Source of the DNA: Cladorrhinum sp. PSN259
Lineage: Eukaryota; Ascomycota; Sordariomycetes; Sordariales; Podosporaceae
Length of the DNA stretch: 64,000 nucleotides
NCBI GenBank assembly: GCA_033725935.1
Contig: MU867098.1
Coordinates: 186,001-250,000, forward strand
Direction: 5' to 3'
This document shows, in pieces, positions 21,456 through 32,461 of this stretch. Below the pieces are notes generated by a model. That model worked only from the letters and a program-made list of their open reading frames with translations, was not told the origin of the DNA and searched no databases. Each line of letters starts with the position of its first letter. Within the stretch, counting starts at the first letter, position 1. The translations under genes and the position numbers were made by a program.

Positions 21456-22480
21456 TGCGTCTGTTGTTCTAGAGGGTATGGCTCAATGAGGAGGAAGAAT
21501 GAAGAAACAAAATAAACAGTGAAATGTAAAGGGGAAAAGCAGCAGAGTGAGTTATGTAAAGTTCTTATCTGTTAGTCATATTGCGGGCCGTGTTGCATTG
21601 ATATGTCATGGCACAGAGTGACAATGACCTTTATCCAATCTCATTCTCTTGTTCCAATTGGCAATTACATACGAATTCCATGATGGAAACCGGCCAGCTC
21701 CGATGATGATCCCTTACCCGTGGTGGGGTCGCAATGGATCCATTCGCCATCTCACATGGCATTGGATCTGGAACTTTGACAGAAGAAGCAGAAAGAATCA
21801 GAGCCTGTGGTGCGGGGCAGACTGCCCAGGGGAAAGCGACATTTGAACTGATAAAGATAAACTCCTCCCCCGCAAAATTGGGGTACTGGAGTCGAGATGA
21901 TGCGATTGGCTGGTGGCGATCTGCAGCTGCTCAAGCACTTCGGCGCCGTCCTCACCGAGCTTGACTTCGCCATTCCGAAAGACGAACCTAATTGTTCTTT
22001 TTATATATCGACAGGAAGCTAGTATATTAGAGATGCAAGACTTTTGAAGGCTTGAACACAAAGTTTTACTCGGCAGAAATTGTCAAAGAGCTAAAATCCC
22101 GTTTTCATTGTGCCTGCATCCAGGTTCCAAAACCTGAAATCTGACCAAGCAGCCCATAGAAGCTGAATTGCGCAAGCACGAACGGGATTGGTAATACCTT
22201 ACCACACCAGACCGAAACAAGAGAAAGGTCGGCAAGTCACATAAGGCGCGCAGGATCATCACACTCTTATTACGCAGTTGCATGGTAGCTCTGCCCCCGC
22301 GGATTCCTTTCAAATACCTAGCTTTTCCCCGCAACTTTAAACCCCCGGCTTGAACCAGTCCTTTCTTGAGTCCGTTCGTTGACAGGTCCAACGCAAACCA
22401 TTGATATCATCAACTAAAATCATCAATCACATTCCCGAATTTAAACCCAAAGGTCCGGAAGGGTTTCATATCTATTAAAG
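21456..22480. promoter_or_regulatory. Divergent intergenic region, allantoicase / cytochrome b561
   Basis: About 1 kb between the starts of two divergent genes, so it must contain both promoters. Apart from the GATA cluster near allantoicase, I see no motif that I can assign. It is fairly AT-balanced with no gene-like frame. Confidence 0.5.
21566..21635. promoter_or_regulatory. GATA-core cluster upstream of allantoicase
   Basis: Three GATA cores lie 111-180 bases upstream of the allantoicase ATG: TATC at 21566-21569, GATA at 21600-21603 and TATC at 21632-21635, spaced about 32 bases. The last overlaps a CCAAT (21635-21639). Purine-catabolic genes in Neurospora and Aspergillus depend on the GATA factor NIT2/AreA, which prefers paired sites. 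Single cores are frequent by chance, so the spacing and place are the only support. Confidence 0.4.
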
Positions 22481-23314
22481 ATGGCGTCCGTAACCGCCAA
22501 CAACGATGACCACCACCGCACATACGCAGAGGTCCTCGACGACCGTGATCATCACTCACCTCCACCTGAACAGCAACAACAACAGTCCAACGGACATTAC
22601 CATCAAGAAGAATCAGAACACGAGCCCCTCCTAGGAAATCCAGGCTCCGCCCTCCAAAAACCAAATTCCCCAATGTACAAGAACCTCATCCTAGGCACGG
22701 GCTTCCTGGCCCTCTTGGGATCCCTCCTCCTCCCAATCTCGGTCCTGGGAATCGTCCTCACCCACAAGGTCATCCCCCTCGTCTCTCCCCACCTGATCCT
22801 CCAATCCTTGGCAACCTCCACTCTGGTCCTCGCAATCCTCCTGCTCCAGCCTACCTCTTTCTCAAACCCGGACGCAAAAAAAACAGCAGCGAAATGGCAC
22901 GCCCTCTTGCAAATCTTGTCCTTCCTCTTATTCACCGCTGGCGTGACAATAATCGAAGTAAACAAGCACGTCAATGGCATGCTTCACTTCCACTCCGCCC
23001 ACGCGGTCTTTGGCATCATTACCTACGCCATTTTGGTGGTTCAGTACCTCTTCGGTTTCACGATCTATGTTACACCCAAGATATGGGGTCAGTCGGGAGA
23101 AAGAGCAAAGAGCTTGTACAAATACCATCGTTACGTCGGGTATCTGCTCTTGATCTTGGTTTTGGTGACGGTCAGCGCGGCCAATTGGACCGATTACGTC
23201 AGGAAGTTTCTGGAGCTGCCTAGGTTTGTGTTCCCTTTGGCTACGGGCTTGATCGTTGTTGGTGTTTTCCCCAGGGTGCAGAAGACCAAGTTGGGGTATG
23301 TGAGGGTTAGGTGA
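22481..23314 (+). CDS. Cytochrome b561-domain membrane protein
   Basis: Single exon, 277 residues. The first 65 residues are hydrophilic and Gln/His-rich. Then come about six membrane segments (LGTGFLALLGSLLLPISVLG; LILQSLATSTLVLAILLL; LLQILSFLLFTAGVTII; FGIITYAILVVQYLFGF; VGYLLLILVLVTVSAANW; FVFPLATGLIVVGVF). Histidines placed for two b-type hemes are visible: His140 in KWHALLQ, His163 and the HFHSAHA cluster after it, and the His in YKYHRYVGY. The family moves electrons across membranes, in many members from ascorbate or another donor to ferric iron. Which membrane and which substrate apply here cannot be told. No DOMON or signal peptide is present, so it is the stand-alone type. The start is the first ATG in the frame, just after TTAAAG. 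Confidence 0.85.
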   Translation: MASVTANNDDHHRTYAEVLDDRDHHSPPPEQQQQQSNGHYHQEESEHEPLLGNPGSALQKPNSPMYKNLILGTGFLALLGSLLLPISVLGIVLTHKVIPLVSPHLILQSLATSTLVLAILLLQPTSFSNPDAKKTAAKWHALLQILSFLLFTAGVTIIEVNKHVNGMLHFHSAHAVFGIITYAILVVQYLFGFTIYVTPKIWGQSGERAKSLYKYHRYVGYLLLILVLVTVSAANWTDYVRKFLELPRFVFPLATGLIVVGVFPRVQKTKLGYVRVR

Positions 23315-24357
23315 AATGGCAGGAAGAGAGAAGAAGTGATGATGGTGAAGTAAACCTGGTACAGATTCCATGTTTTTTACCTTTTTCCCTTCACATTGGG
23401 ATGAACATTTGTAGTGTGAACGGTAATGGGGAATAACAACAAAGCAACAAGGGCGTTATGGAACGGGCGTTTTGTGAAAGGAACATGAGGTTATTGATAT
23501 TTGATGGCAATGAAGGGGTGCTTGCTTGCTTGCTCAAGGCTTGGTGTCCAAACTTCATTAAAACATTAATCGATCATAAAAAACACCGTGTTTTTCTCGT
23601 CATTTTCATGACAAAAACAAGCTGGGAAAATATAACAGTTCTGCTTCATTACATATATGTCCACTGCATTTCAATCGTTCTCAAACAAAGGGTATAAAAT
23701 ATCTCCACACATCTCCGTCTCAGCTTCCTCTTTACTTCGCTCTAAAACGAACAAACCGCGTAACATAAAACAAGGGACCAAACTCAGAAAAAGTAAGTGA
23801 ATTTGGCCATTCTTTCCCCTCCCTCTTTCAATCAAAATTTCCATTTTGTTTTGCTTTACTCGCTCGCTCGCCTCGCTTGCTTACTATCATATCACTATGA
23901 CATTCACCGCATAAAGTCTCCATCCCCAGTTGGTGTATTTGTGGTTGCGGTTTTTTGTGTGCGGTAATGTGTTGGCTGTGAATACCAGGGTATATGTTGT
24001 TGTTTGTGTGTTTTGTATCTGTGCCCGTTCGCACCTCGTATATTATCGGGCATCCATCTGCCATCTCATCACCCCCTCTCGTTTGAAGGCTCCGATGTGT
24101 CGTCGTATGTCGATTTAGTGTGTGGTGTTGTGTATCTCGAGTTTTCTCTCGAGCAATGGGGTATAATAAAAGCCTTCGCCAAATAAGAATAAAAAAAGGA
24201 AAAACAAGACCAACAACAAAAAAGAATGTCGTGAAATAAAATTACAACCGTTTAAACTCCGTGCTCCCAAGTTGCAATATGAGGCGCAATGCTGGTGCTG
24301 GTGTTGTTATGTGTGGGTGTGTGCGCGAAGCGCGGGTATCTCGATCGTCTATATCGG
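23315..24357. other. Convergent 3' region
   Basis: About 1 kb between the ends of the cytochrome b561 (+) and CHS7-like (-) genes. T-rich and GT-rich stretches (about 23930-24020) are seen; no gene was found. Confidence 0.5.
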
Positions 24358-25430
24358 TTATGGGTAAGGATTCTGAACTGGCATCGGCCAGTCATCTTCG
24401 GTGATGCTGGACCAGAAGAACCAGATTAATACTACCGCCATGAGTGTAAAGAGTGTTTGAAAGAGAGAGCCGTCGATGGCACCTGAGGTGCCGTTGCAGA
24501 TGTGCGGGCTGACAACGAAATTGAAAACCTGGCCGGCCGCGAAGGCGACTGCAGCTGAGCCGAGGAAAAGGAGCGGCCGCGTCTCCCCGAGAACCTTAAT
24601 GACGAGGATCAACTCCAGAACGAGGAAAAGGACGATCCAAACAAGCGGCAGAAGTAAGTAGGTGACGTAAAGGAAAATGTGGCGGTTGGGTAGGTTGTAG
24701 CTCGATGCCCAGTAGCTCGTGTAGTCAAAGCCAGTGTCCAGGACGACATAACCGACCCCAATAAGCCATAGGAGGGCAGAGCCGATAGTCAGTCCAAGGG
24801 AAAGAATGGTTCCATCGTCCATAAGTTGGTAACCCACTATGCCGTTGAGCAACAAGACCCATGTTGTGGCCGCAATCGCTCCGATATGAACAGCACTGAA
24901 AGCCTGGAAAAGGAAGTCAGCACGAAACCAGCGGTGATTGTTTTACGCTTGTCGTATACATACCAATCTTACAGTGCTGTTTAGCGGGAACTCTCCTATC
25001 GAAAATATTTCACATATCGATATCACCATATAACCCAGGAGAAATGCTTGCATCTCCCGACGTCCGACAGCTGCTCTTTTCCTCTCGGAGCGCAGGATCA
25101 GGTAAATACTCGCCAAAATACCAACTGCGGCAAGGATTATGGATCCTAGTGTATAATATCAGCGACAACGCCCATATTCAGTCCAATATAACAAAAAGCC
25201 ACGAACCTAAGTTGCCCAGATGTCTGCCACCTGAAAGTGATATCCCCTTCAACTCACAGCCACCCCATGGTCCTGTCTGGTTTCTGAAAGGTGAGAATGC
25301 CTAGGATTACAGAATAAGTTAATATGCACGACCGGCAAGGGACAACCAAGCTCAAGCAGCTGCAGCTGGGATGAGGCAAGGCATTTTCACAGTTGAGCAC
25401 TCACATTGCAGACTGGGAGAGTTGTATCAT
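24358..25430 (-). CDS. CHS7-like chitin synthase export chaperone
   Basis: Four exons were deduced: 25430-25405, 25283-25207, 25145-24964 and 24903-24358, giving 276 residues. Introns are 121, 61 and 60 bases, with phases 2, 1 and 0 all consistent. The product is a seven-membrane-span protein of the Chs7 family, which in yeast lets chitin synthase Chs3 leave the ER. Family signatures are visible: a short loop with Cys (PWGGCELKG), AVGRREMQAFLLGY followed by ICEIFSIGEFPL, LLLNGIVGYQLMDDG, FLYVTYLLLPL and the final SITEDDWP, which corresponds to SITKEDLE in Chs7. It is shorter than canonical Chs7 (about 330 residues) and has diverged in places (for example VVLDTGFDYTSYW), so it is probably a paralog rather than the main CHS7. 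An alternative in-frame ATG at 25475 would add 15 residues. The start exon is the least certain part. Confidence 0.8.
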
Positions 25431-28400
25431 GACAGAAGTCCTATCCCGAAGACATCTGGTTAGCTTTCCCACCATGCGCAAAGACCTCCAGTGCCAAATT
25501 CCTCCATTGTTGGCGCTCACATTGAAATTTCCAAACTTTGTTGACCCCATCGTAAAGTGTGGAGCCCCGACGGTCGCGGGGTTTCGTTATGCGATCGGGC
25601 GATGGTGGTGAGAAGGCAATGCCTGTTCCGTCCAATTTCGACAGCTTTCCTCCCACAATGAGTGCCAATTGAGTTTTCCTTCAGATGGCGCGCCCCTCGC
25701 TTGCTATCGATTGATCATCCACTTGTCGCGCGCAAAAGCGCAATTGAATCTGTATCCGATCGCGTAAAAGTCGGTGCGTGGGTATTAAGCTCTGGATCCG
25801 GTATCCTGGCTGGTTTTTCGATGTCGATTGGGGTTTGTAGTTTCCCCGGCTCCTGTTTCTTTTGCACCCTCGCAAGCCTTGTTGTTCTTCCCTTTTTTCG
25901 CTTTTTCACCCGCAAATTCAAATACGCTGTTTCATCCAAACCACGGACACAAAAATACTTTAATAACAATGTCGGCGAACAAAAGGATGTTGTCCGCAAG
26001 AGCCAATTGGTGGCGGGGGAAGCGGTGTGATGCTTGTCTGTCTGTTGTGGATTGCTGTGGTGATGGAGCAAAGACGCGGGCAAAAGCAAAAAAGAGCCAA
26101 AAGAGACGAGCCGAGCTGCAGCCCCAGGTGACGGATCTCCGCAATATAAAGCTCAATGCTTGAGCTTTCCCTGCACGAGCAGGCTGGGACTGCCACTGTC
26201 GAGCCACTCTTGCGGCAGGAACAGAACGATAGCGCGCCCCGTTCTGGTGGCACGTAAGAAGACCCACAACTTGATTTCTCTGACGCAATTGGCCGATGAC
26301 CCTGGAGCACGTTCCCGTCTAGGAACCAAACCCCAGCCTCTTGCGAAATGACAAGGAAGAGCAACCGTCAGACTTGGAGCCAACCGGCTGTCGTTTCTGG
26401 ATTTGTGTGGTAGCTCTGGTTTGATAACCGAAATGCTTCGAGAGAAGAGAGATTTTTCAACTGCTACCTCCGGTACCTGAATACCACATACCGGCTGTTT
26501 TTAGTGGAGTTGGCTGTGTGGACGGCGGAGAAAGGCGCGGACGGGAATGGATGGTGTCGATTTCTGGAACCTGGGAATTGCTCCGAGGACCAAAAAAGAA
26601 CGGGAGATCTAAACGGCCAACAACGGGACACAGGGAACACTGCCAGCTATGTAAGATGGGCAATGGCTCAATTTGGGGGCATCATGCATGATGCGCTGGA
26701 CATGAGAAAGGGAGGAGGGCCGCGAATCTTGATTCGTTCCCAAAAGTGGTGTGCGTTTCCCAGGCATTTCGAGTCTGGTTCTCGGTCAGCCGGCTTGGAC
26801 TCGGCGTGGCATGCCACCGTTCCATTCCCCTATGCAAGGTAAAATGTTCCAATGTCGTCAAGAGGGAGAACAGCATGGAAATTGGAAGGAGGTCCAGGCG
26901 CTTGATGAACATCGCAATCTAGATCCTCAACTACTTGTCTGAGACAGTTCAATATTTCCGTCCTGGACTGACGTGTGTGTCTTTATCCGCACAAACTGAA
27001 TGACGGAAGACAGGAACAAGGGGAACACCGCACGTTGTGCTGGAACATCTGCGGTCCAAAGTCTTCAATGATTCATCCAAATTTTCCGAGGCAGTCTCGA
27101 GCGTTACATCCCTACCAAGTAGTGTCTTCTCGACCTCGGCGGCGACATGGAGAGTTCGTCTCATAATTACCTCGTTGTATCACCGTTTCATCGCACAGGT
27201 ACGCCACGAGTGCCGGTTCCCGTTGTGATCAATTACGCGCGTGCGCTTCCCGAAGTTTGGCGATGCAACACTGGCTTCGTGCGTTTCTCGGTCGAGTTTC
27301 GATACTGCAAGATCTAAAAGCATCCACCATGCAATGTAATGCGGTGGGTGCTGTGCGTCCTGTGAGGCAAATGGTCCAAACAGCTGCAAGGGACCAGTTA
27401 TTGCGTATAGCTCTCGACTCTCGACCGTGTCTCGGGGCACCTTGCAAAGCTTTGTTGAACCACGATCCCTAGTGAATGATTCATGCGCCACACTTGTCTC
27501 TCCAGGATGTGCCCAGTCCCCGAAAATCGATTCAACGGATGCGTGTGACACTCCCTGTTGCAGATGCATGATGGAAGGGGGCGCATCGAACTTTTGGATG
27601 CAAGGGAGGGGCGAGACTGTATGGGCAGTCACATTGTTAGATAGAGTGCCTTTGCAGCTTGGATGTTTCAGCAGAACCAGACATCAAGGCACTGACTAAG
27701 AAAAAGAAAGGTTAGTCATCGAACATGAAGAGCAGGTTGAAGACATCTTGTCAGAAAGGATCTCTGACCAATCCAAAAGTTTGTACAAACGTGACCTCGG
27801 AAATAGAAGCCGATGTCTCATTCGAGCGAAGGAGATGCACTCTCTCGGCTGTGCGCCTCTCGGGATATATAGACCTTTTCGTCCAACAGCCACGAATCTG
27901 ATGGCGGCGAGGATTGTTTCAAGGGAATCGGTTGGCTGGAAAGCAAGTAACCCTCATTCCATGCTAAATTATTTCATCTCATCGCCCGATTGCGTCTCAT
28001 CAACATCTTGAGTGCTGATAGAGAATTATTGTGGTTTGGTGCCCTGTCGAGAATGGTAATTATCCTGCATGGAATCATCGGATCTCACAATCTACCACGG
28101 CGCACGTTTTGTTACTCGCATACCTCCAATTGCCGGTACCTACCTTAGTCGCGCCTCAAACCGCCTTGAGCAACTTCAGCCCTCTCTTACAGCGTCAGCC
28201 TCCTAAGCCTCATCATCCCACTAACCGTTTGTGCGAGTGCGGCTTTCATGTTTCAAGTTTCCAGTTCGGCCCTTTGGCCCCTTCAGCCTATCTTTCCCAT
28301 TTAGATCCTATTTGGAGGCAAAGCCGTTTGAAATGCCGACGGATTACCTTCAATTAGCAGAAACGGCCGTTCGCGCCTTGTGGTGCAGTTGATTGACTGT

Positions 28401-29024
28401 AGGCTACACTAGATACTAAGTAGTGTAAGTGGGCGCATCTTGTTCTCTTAGGCACTCAGATGGAGGGGCCACTAAGGTGGTGATTTGCCGTCTTTGCCGA
28501 TTATCGAGGGCGATGTGCATGAGGATTGACATTTGGCCGTCTCTGATTCCTTGGTTGTAAGTGCAACAGCATCAAAAGTTGGAGGTGGGGTTGTGCAAGA
28601 CACCGTGAAAGTGGGATGCTGTGGACCCGGCAGGGTCCCCGTGTGCGGATTTGGTGGCTTGGCATTCGTGGAGGTGCCACCGCCGCTGACAGACAGTGGG
28701 CCACAAGGTGGTCCCTGGTGATGCACCTGCAACATCTCAAAGTGGCCGGGAACGTGCCAACAGCTTTACCATAGGTGTGCCCATGACATTCGCATCCCAT
28801 CTGACCTGTGACTCTGGTGCGTTCCTCTTCTGCGGAGCCAGTAAACTCAAAATTTCATCTTCTGGAATCTCAACTGTCAAAGCACACCTGCACTCTCCCG
28901 CGGACGAGGGCTGCTGCCAAACAGCCCCATCTCCGACAAGATTCCGTCTCCAAGCTCTTCCACTCGTCTCCCCTCAAACATCCCCTTACGAACCTTGCCT
29001 GTGCACGACGCACAAAATCGCCAG
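25431..29024. other. Gene-free 3.6-kb interval
   Basis: It lies between the start of the CHS7-like gene and the sugar transporter frame, so it must contain both promoters and perhaps a non-coding or small first exon of the transporter. Open frames of up to 150 codons occur on both strands without domains or a coherent splice pattern. No repeats stand out. Confidence 0.45.
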
Positions 29025-31297
29025 TCATTGGGGCTTCTAAGCAGCTCCCACCACGGCCGCGGCCACGCTGTTGACGAGCCGGGCTACTCCGATTCCGAAG
29101 ACGACGACGCCGACGGCTCTGGGGGTTCTTCCTGGATAGACACTGGTGACATTGCTGAGCAGCTGGATGACGAGGACCCTCTGCGAAAGCGTATAAACGA
29201 GACGGTCGACGACGAGACCCTCGCAGGCATCTTCAAGCGCCACCCAAAACGTAAACACCACAAAACCCAGAAACGAGTCCACTACCAAGATCCCTCCCCT
29301 GCAAGAAGCAGCCGGTCAACATCGCGGCACACTGGCGTCGTTAATAAAGAAGCCATTCAAATACCCAACGCTGCCCACCGTTCCGTTTCCAAAGCTGAGC
29401 GTATACTAGCCGCAATCATGACGGGCAGTCGTAGCTCCATCCACGGCCTAACGGGCAAGCCGTTGCTCTACTTCACTTCGATATTTGTGTCGTTGGGTGT
29501 GTTCCTTTTTGGATATGATCAAGGCGTCATGTCAGGTGTTATCATGTGTGTTTTATTCCCAAACCGCTTCCATCTTGGTGATGTTTGTATTGACATGCTA
29601 CCATCAGGGGCGAACACTTCAAAATTTATTTTGGCCAGCCATCTAAAGCCCAGGTGGCTACTATGGTTGCGATTCTTGAGATTGGCGCTTTGATATCATC
29701 TCTCATGGTCGGTCACATTGGTGACATAATTGGACGGAGGAAAACGATTCTCTATGGGTCGTGCATCTTCTTTGTCGGCGGCGCTCTGCAGGCTTTCTCG
29801 CTGAACGTAGGCATGATGATGGGAGGCAGAATCATTGCTGGTTTGGGAGTGGGTATGCTTTCCACCATTGTCCCAGTTTACCAATCCGAGATCTCGCCTC
29901 CGCATAACCGGGGAAAGCTCGCCTGCATCGAGTTCTCGGGGAACATTGTTGGTTACACGACGTCTGTCTGGGTTGACTACTTCTGTGGGTACATTGACAA
30001 TGATATGTCATGGCGCCTGCCCTTATTCATGCAGTGCGTGATGGGCGCACTTCTCGGATTGGGAAGCTTGATAATTGTGGAATCACCCAGGTATGTATTA
30101 CGAAACAACTTTCCATCTAGATCATTTGCTGACAACCTGGCATCAGATGGCTTCTCGACAATGACCATGATGAAGAAGGCATTGTGGTAATTGCCAACCT
30201 GTATGGTGGTGGCGATATCCACGACCCGCGCGCCAGAGAGGAGTTCCGCGACATTAAGATGGATGTATTGATCCAGCGGCAGGAAGGTGAACGCACATAC
30301 CGCGAGATGTTCAAACGTTACGGCAGGCGAGTCTTCATTGCCATGTCAGCGCAGGCCTTGGCACAACTCAATGGTATCAACGTGATCTCGTACTACGCGC
30401 CTATGGTGTTTGAGCAAGCAGGCTGGCAAGGATTGGATACCATCAAGATGGCCGGTGTCAACGGGATCACCTACTTACTTGCTACGATCCCACCATGGTA
30501 CATTGTTGATCGCTGGGGCCGCAGACCGATCCTGCTTACCGGAGCAGTTGCTATGGTTTTTTCGCTTTCGGCCATCTCGTACTCGATGTACATCAATGTT
30601 CCTTCAACTCCGATGATGGTCGTCATACTAGTGATGATCTATAACGCGGCATTCGGGTACTCGTGGGGCCCCATTCCTTGGCTTTACCCCCCGGAGATCC
30701 TGCCCCTCAAGATTCGGTCGAAGGGTGCGAGTCTGTCCACTGCTACAAACTGGCTGTTCAACTACATTGTAGGACAGATGACGCCCATTCTTCAGGAATG
30801 GATTACATGGCGGCTGTATCTAATTCACGCATTCTTCTGCGCGCTCAGTTTCGTTGTTGGTAGGTTCTTCTTGTTTGCTTCTACGCCTAACCCAACCACT
30901 AATAACGCGTGTAGTGTACTTCCTCTACCCCGAAACTTGCGGCGTCCGTCTCGAAGACATGGACGTGCTTTTCGGCGACGCAACGGGTGCTCTTGGTACA
31001 CCAGTAGGATCAACTCCGAACTTGCGCGCTGAATCGGATCCGTTGGTGCGGTCCGCATCTCCGATTCCACCGCTCGACATCAGAAACCGACATGCTCCCG
31101 GGCGATTTGGCCCCGGAAATGCGCTGCCGGGGCTCAATATCGACCCACCAGTTGATGTGGATGATCGCAAGTCCAGGACGTCCACCCGTCAGCAAGGCGG
31201 GGGTCTAGCTGGTTGGCTTTCGAGAATCATGGGCCGCAGGAGTGAAAGTTCGAGTTCGGGCGGGCAGTATGCTCCTATAGACCAGAGGGATGATTAG
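29025..31297 (+). CDS. MFS sugar transporter (5' end unresolved)
   Basis: Sugar porter family of the major facilitator superfamily; a plasma-membrane hexose or related sugar carrier. Exons traced: about 29025-29545, 29608-30090, 30147-30859 and 30915-31297, with introns of 62, 56 and 55 bases in consistent phase. Twelve membrane spans are expected. Signatures include GVFLFGYDQGVMSG in span 1, GRRKTILYG, the post-span-6 PESPR-type VESPRW, QLNGINVISYYAP in span 7, DRWGRRPILL and the end motif FLYPETCGVRLEDMD. A long acidic N-terminal tail (YSDSEDDDADG, then TGDIAEQLDDEDPLRKR) and a long Ser-rich C-terminal tail flank the core. The frame is open back to about 28855 with no ATG before the tail, so the start is missing: an upstream exon joined at the CAG of 29024 or the CAG of 29044 is likely. 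Substrate cannot be decided from sequence. Confidence 0.88.
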
Positions 31298-31900
31298 ACG
31301 TCAATAGAGTAGAGATTATACGGGTTGGAATATTGGCTGCCTGGATGGCATGTTTTTGCATTCTTTTTTCCTTGCATATAGATGGCGTAGATTTGGTAAG
31401 CCTCTCCGGCACTACAGCATCTGGCCACATGTCTGGGCCCCGAGATGGATGGGCCATCGGAGGGATATATTACTTGTATCCGCTAATAGCATACGGATAA
31501 CAGATTATGGGGATTTTTTCTTCTTGGATATCGGATGGGATTGGATGGGGAATCTGAGCACAGGGCGGTTTAATCTCAAATATGTATGGATTTAAATTCG
31601 CACTTTGAAGCTTAAGCTTGCGGTGATATTTCATGTGGGCAATAGTTCCAACTGATCTAGAGAAATCTTGAGCTCTTTCTAACTTGCTAATAGTATTTAT
31701 GACAATGTAGAATCCCGAGCCCCTGAACCCCTGGAGGCTGACCTCGCATCACGAGGCAAGGTGGTCCGTGCACCCTATCGCTCTCACTTGGAGATGCAAC
31801 TCACGCCAAAATCTTTCTTGGGTTTGTATCTCAAACTCACACTGCCCTTTTTGGCAAGTTTCTCAAAAAAAACACACACAACGATATATAGTACATTACA
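31298..31900. other. Intergenic between transporter and LYR-like gene
   Basis: About 600 bases holding the transporter 3' UTR and the promoter of the next plus-strand gene. No other feature was seen. Confidence 0.5.
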
Positions 31901-32461
31901 ATGTCATCATCAGAAATAGTACTCGCCTACCGCAAATTACTACGCGCGGGTTTACGAGCGGTCCAGTTCTCGAAACCGTCCAGATTTGTGGTTCGCGACC
32001 AGTTACGAGCCGGATTCCGGGATGTAACGAGTGGCGGTGGTGTCTTTGAGGCAGAAAGAGTCCGACGCACGATTTGGTTCCTGAATGCCGCGGCGCAGAA
32101 CAGAAAGGGGATCGAGCACAAGATTCTCAAGACGCTCTGCAGGGTGCAATTTGAGCGGACGAGGGAGCTGACCAAGGGGACCTGGAAGACGAAGCTGAGG
32201 TTGTGGGGGGATAAGGAGGCCAAGAGGGTCAAGAAGGGTGAGGAGAGGTGAGTTTTTTTTTTTTTTTTGGACTTTCAAAACGGAAAAATTGGGAGAGTTG
32301 GAGGAAGGTGTGTTGTGTGAAGGGGAGGTTTAGTGCCAGGTTTTTTTGCTGACGAATGAAAAATGAATAGGTTGCATGATCCTGTACAGGTTGGCAAGTA
32401 CGAGTTTTATGACTTGACGGTTAAGATGCTGAATGATAGCATGGGGATGTGCCTGAGGTGA
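31901..32461 (+). CDS. Small LYR-like protein (DUF1763 family)
   Basis: Two exons: 31901-32247 and 32371-32461, with a 123-base intron (donor GTGAGT followed by a T run, branch GCTGAC, acceptor AATAG, phase 2); the product is 145 residues. The unspliced frame would stop after 116 residues in the intron. The spliced C terminus, KMLNDSMGMCLR, matches my memory of how this fungal family ends, which supports exon 2. The N terminus has an LYR-like motif (VLAYRKLLRAGLRAVQFS) and the family block RFVVRDQLRAGFR. It is basic throughout and helical. LYR proteins usually act in mitochondria with the acyl carrier protein in complex assembly or Fe-S transfer; that role here is inference. The start ATG follows a TACAATG context. 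Confidence 0.78.
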
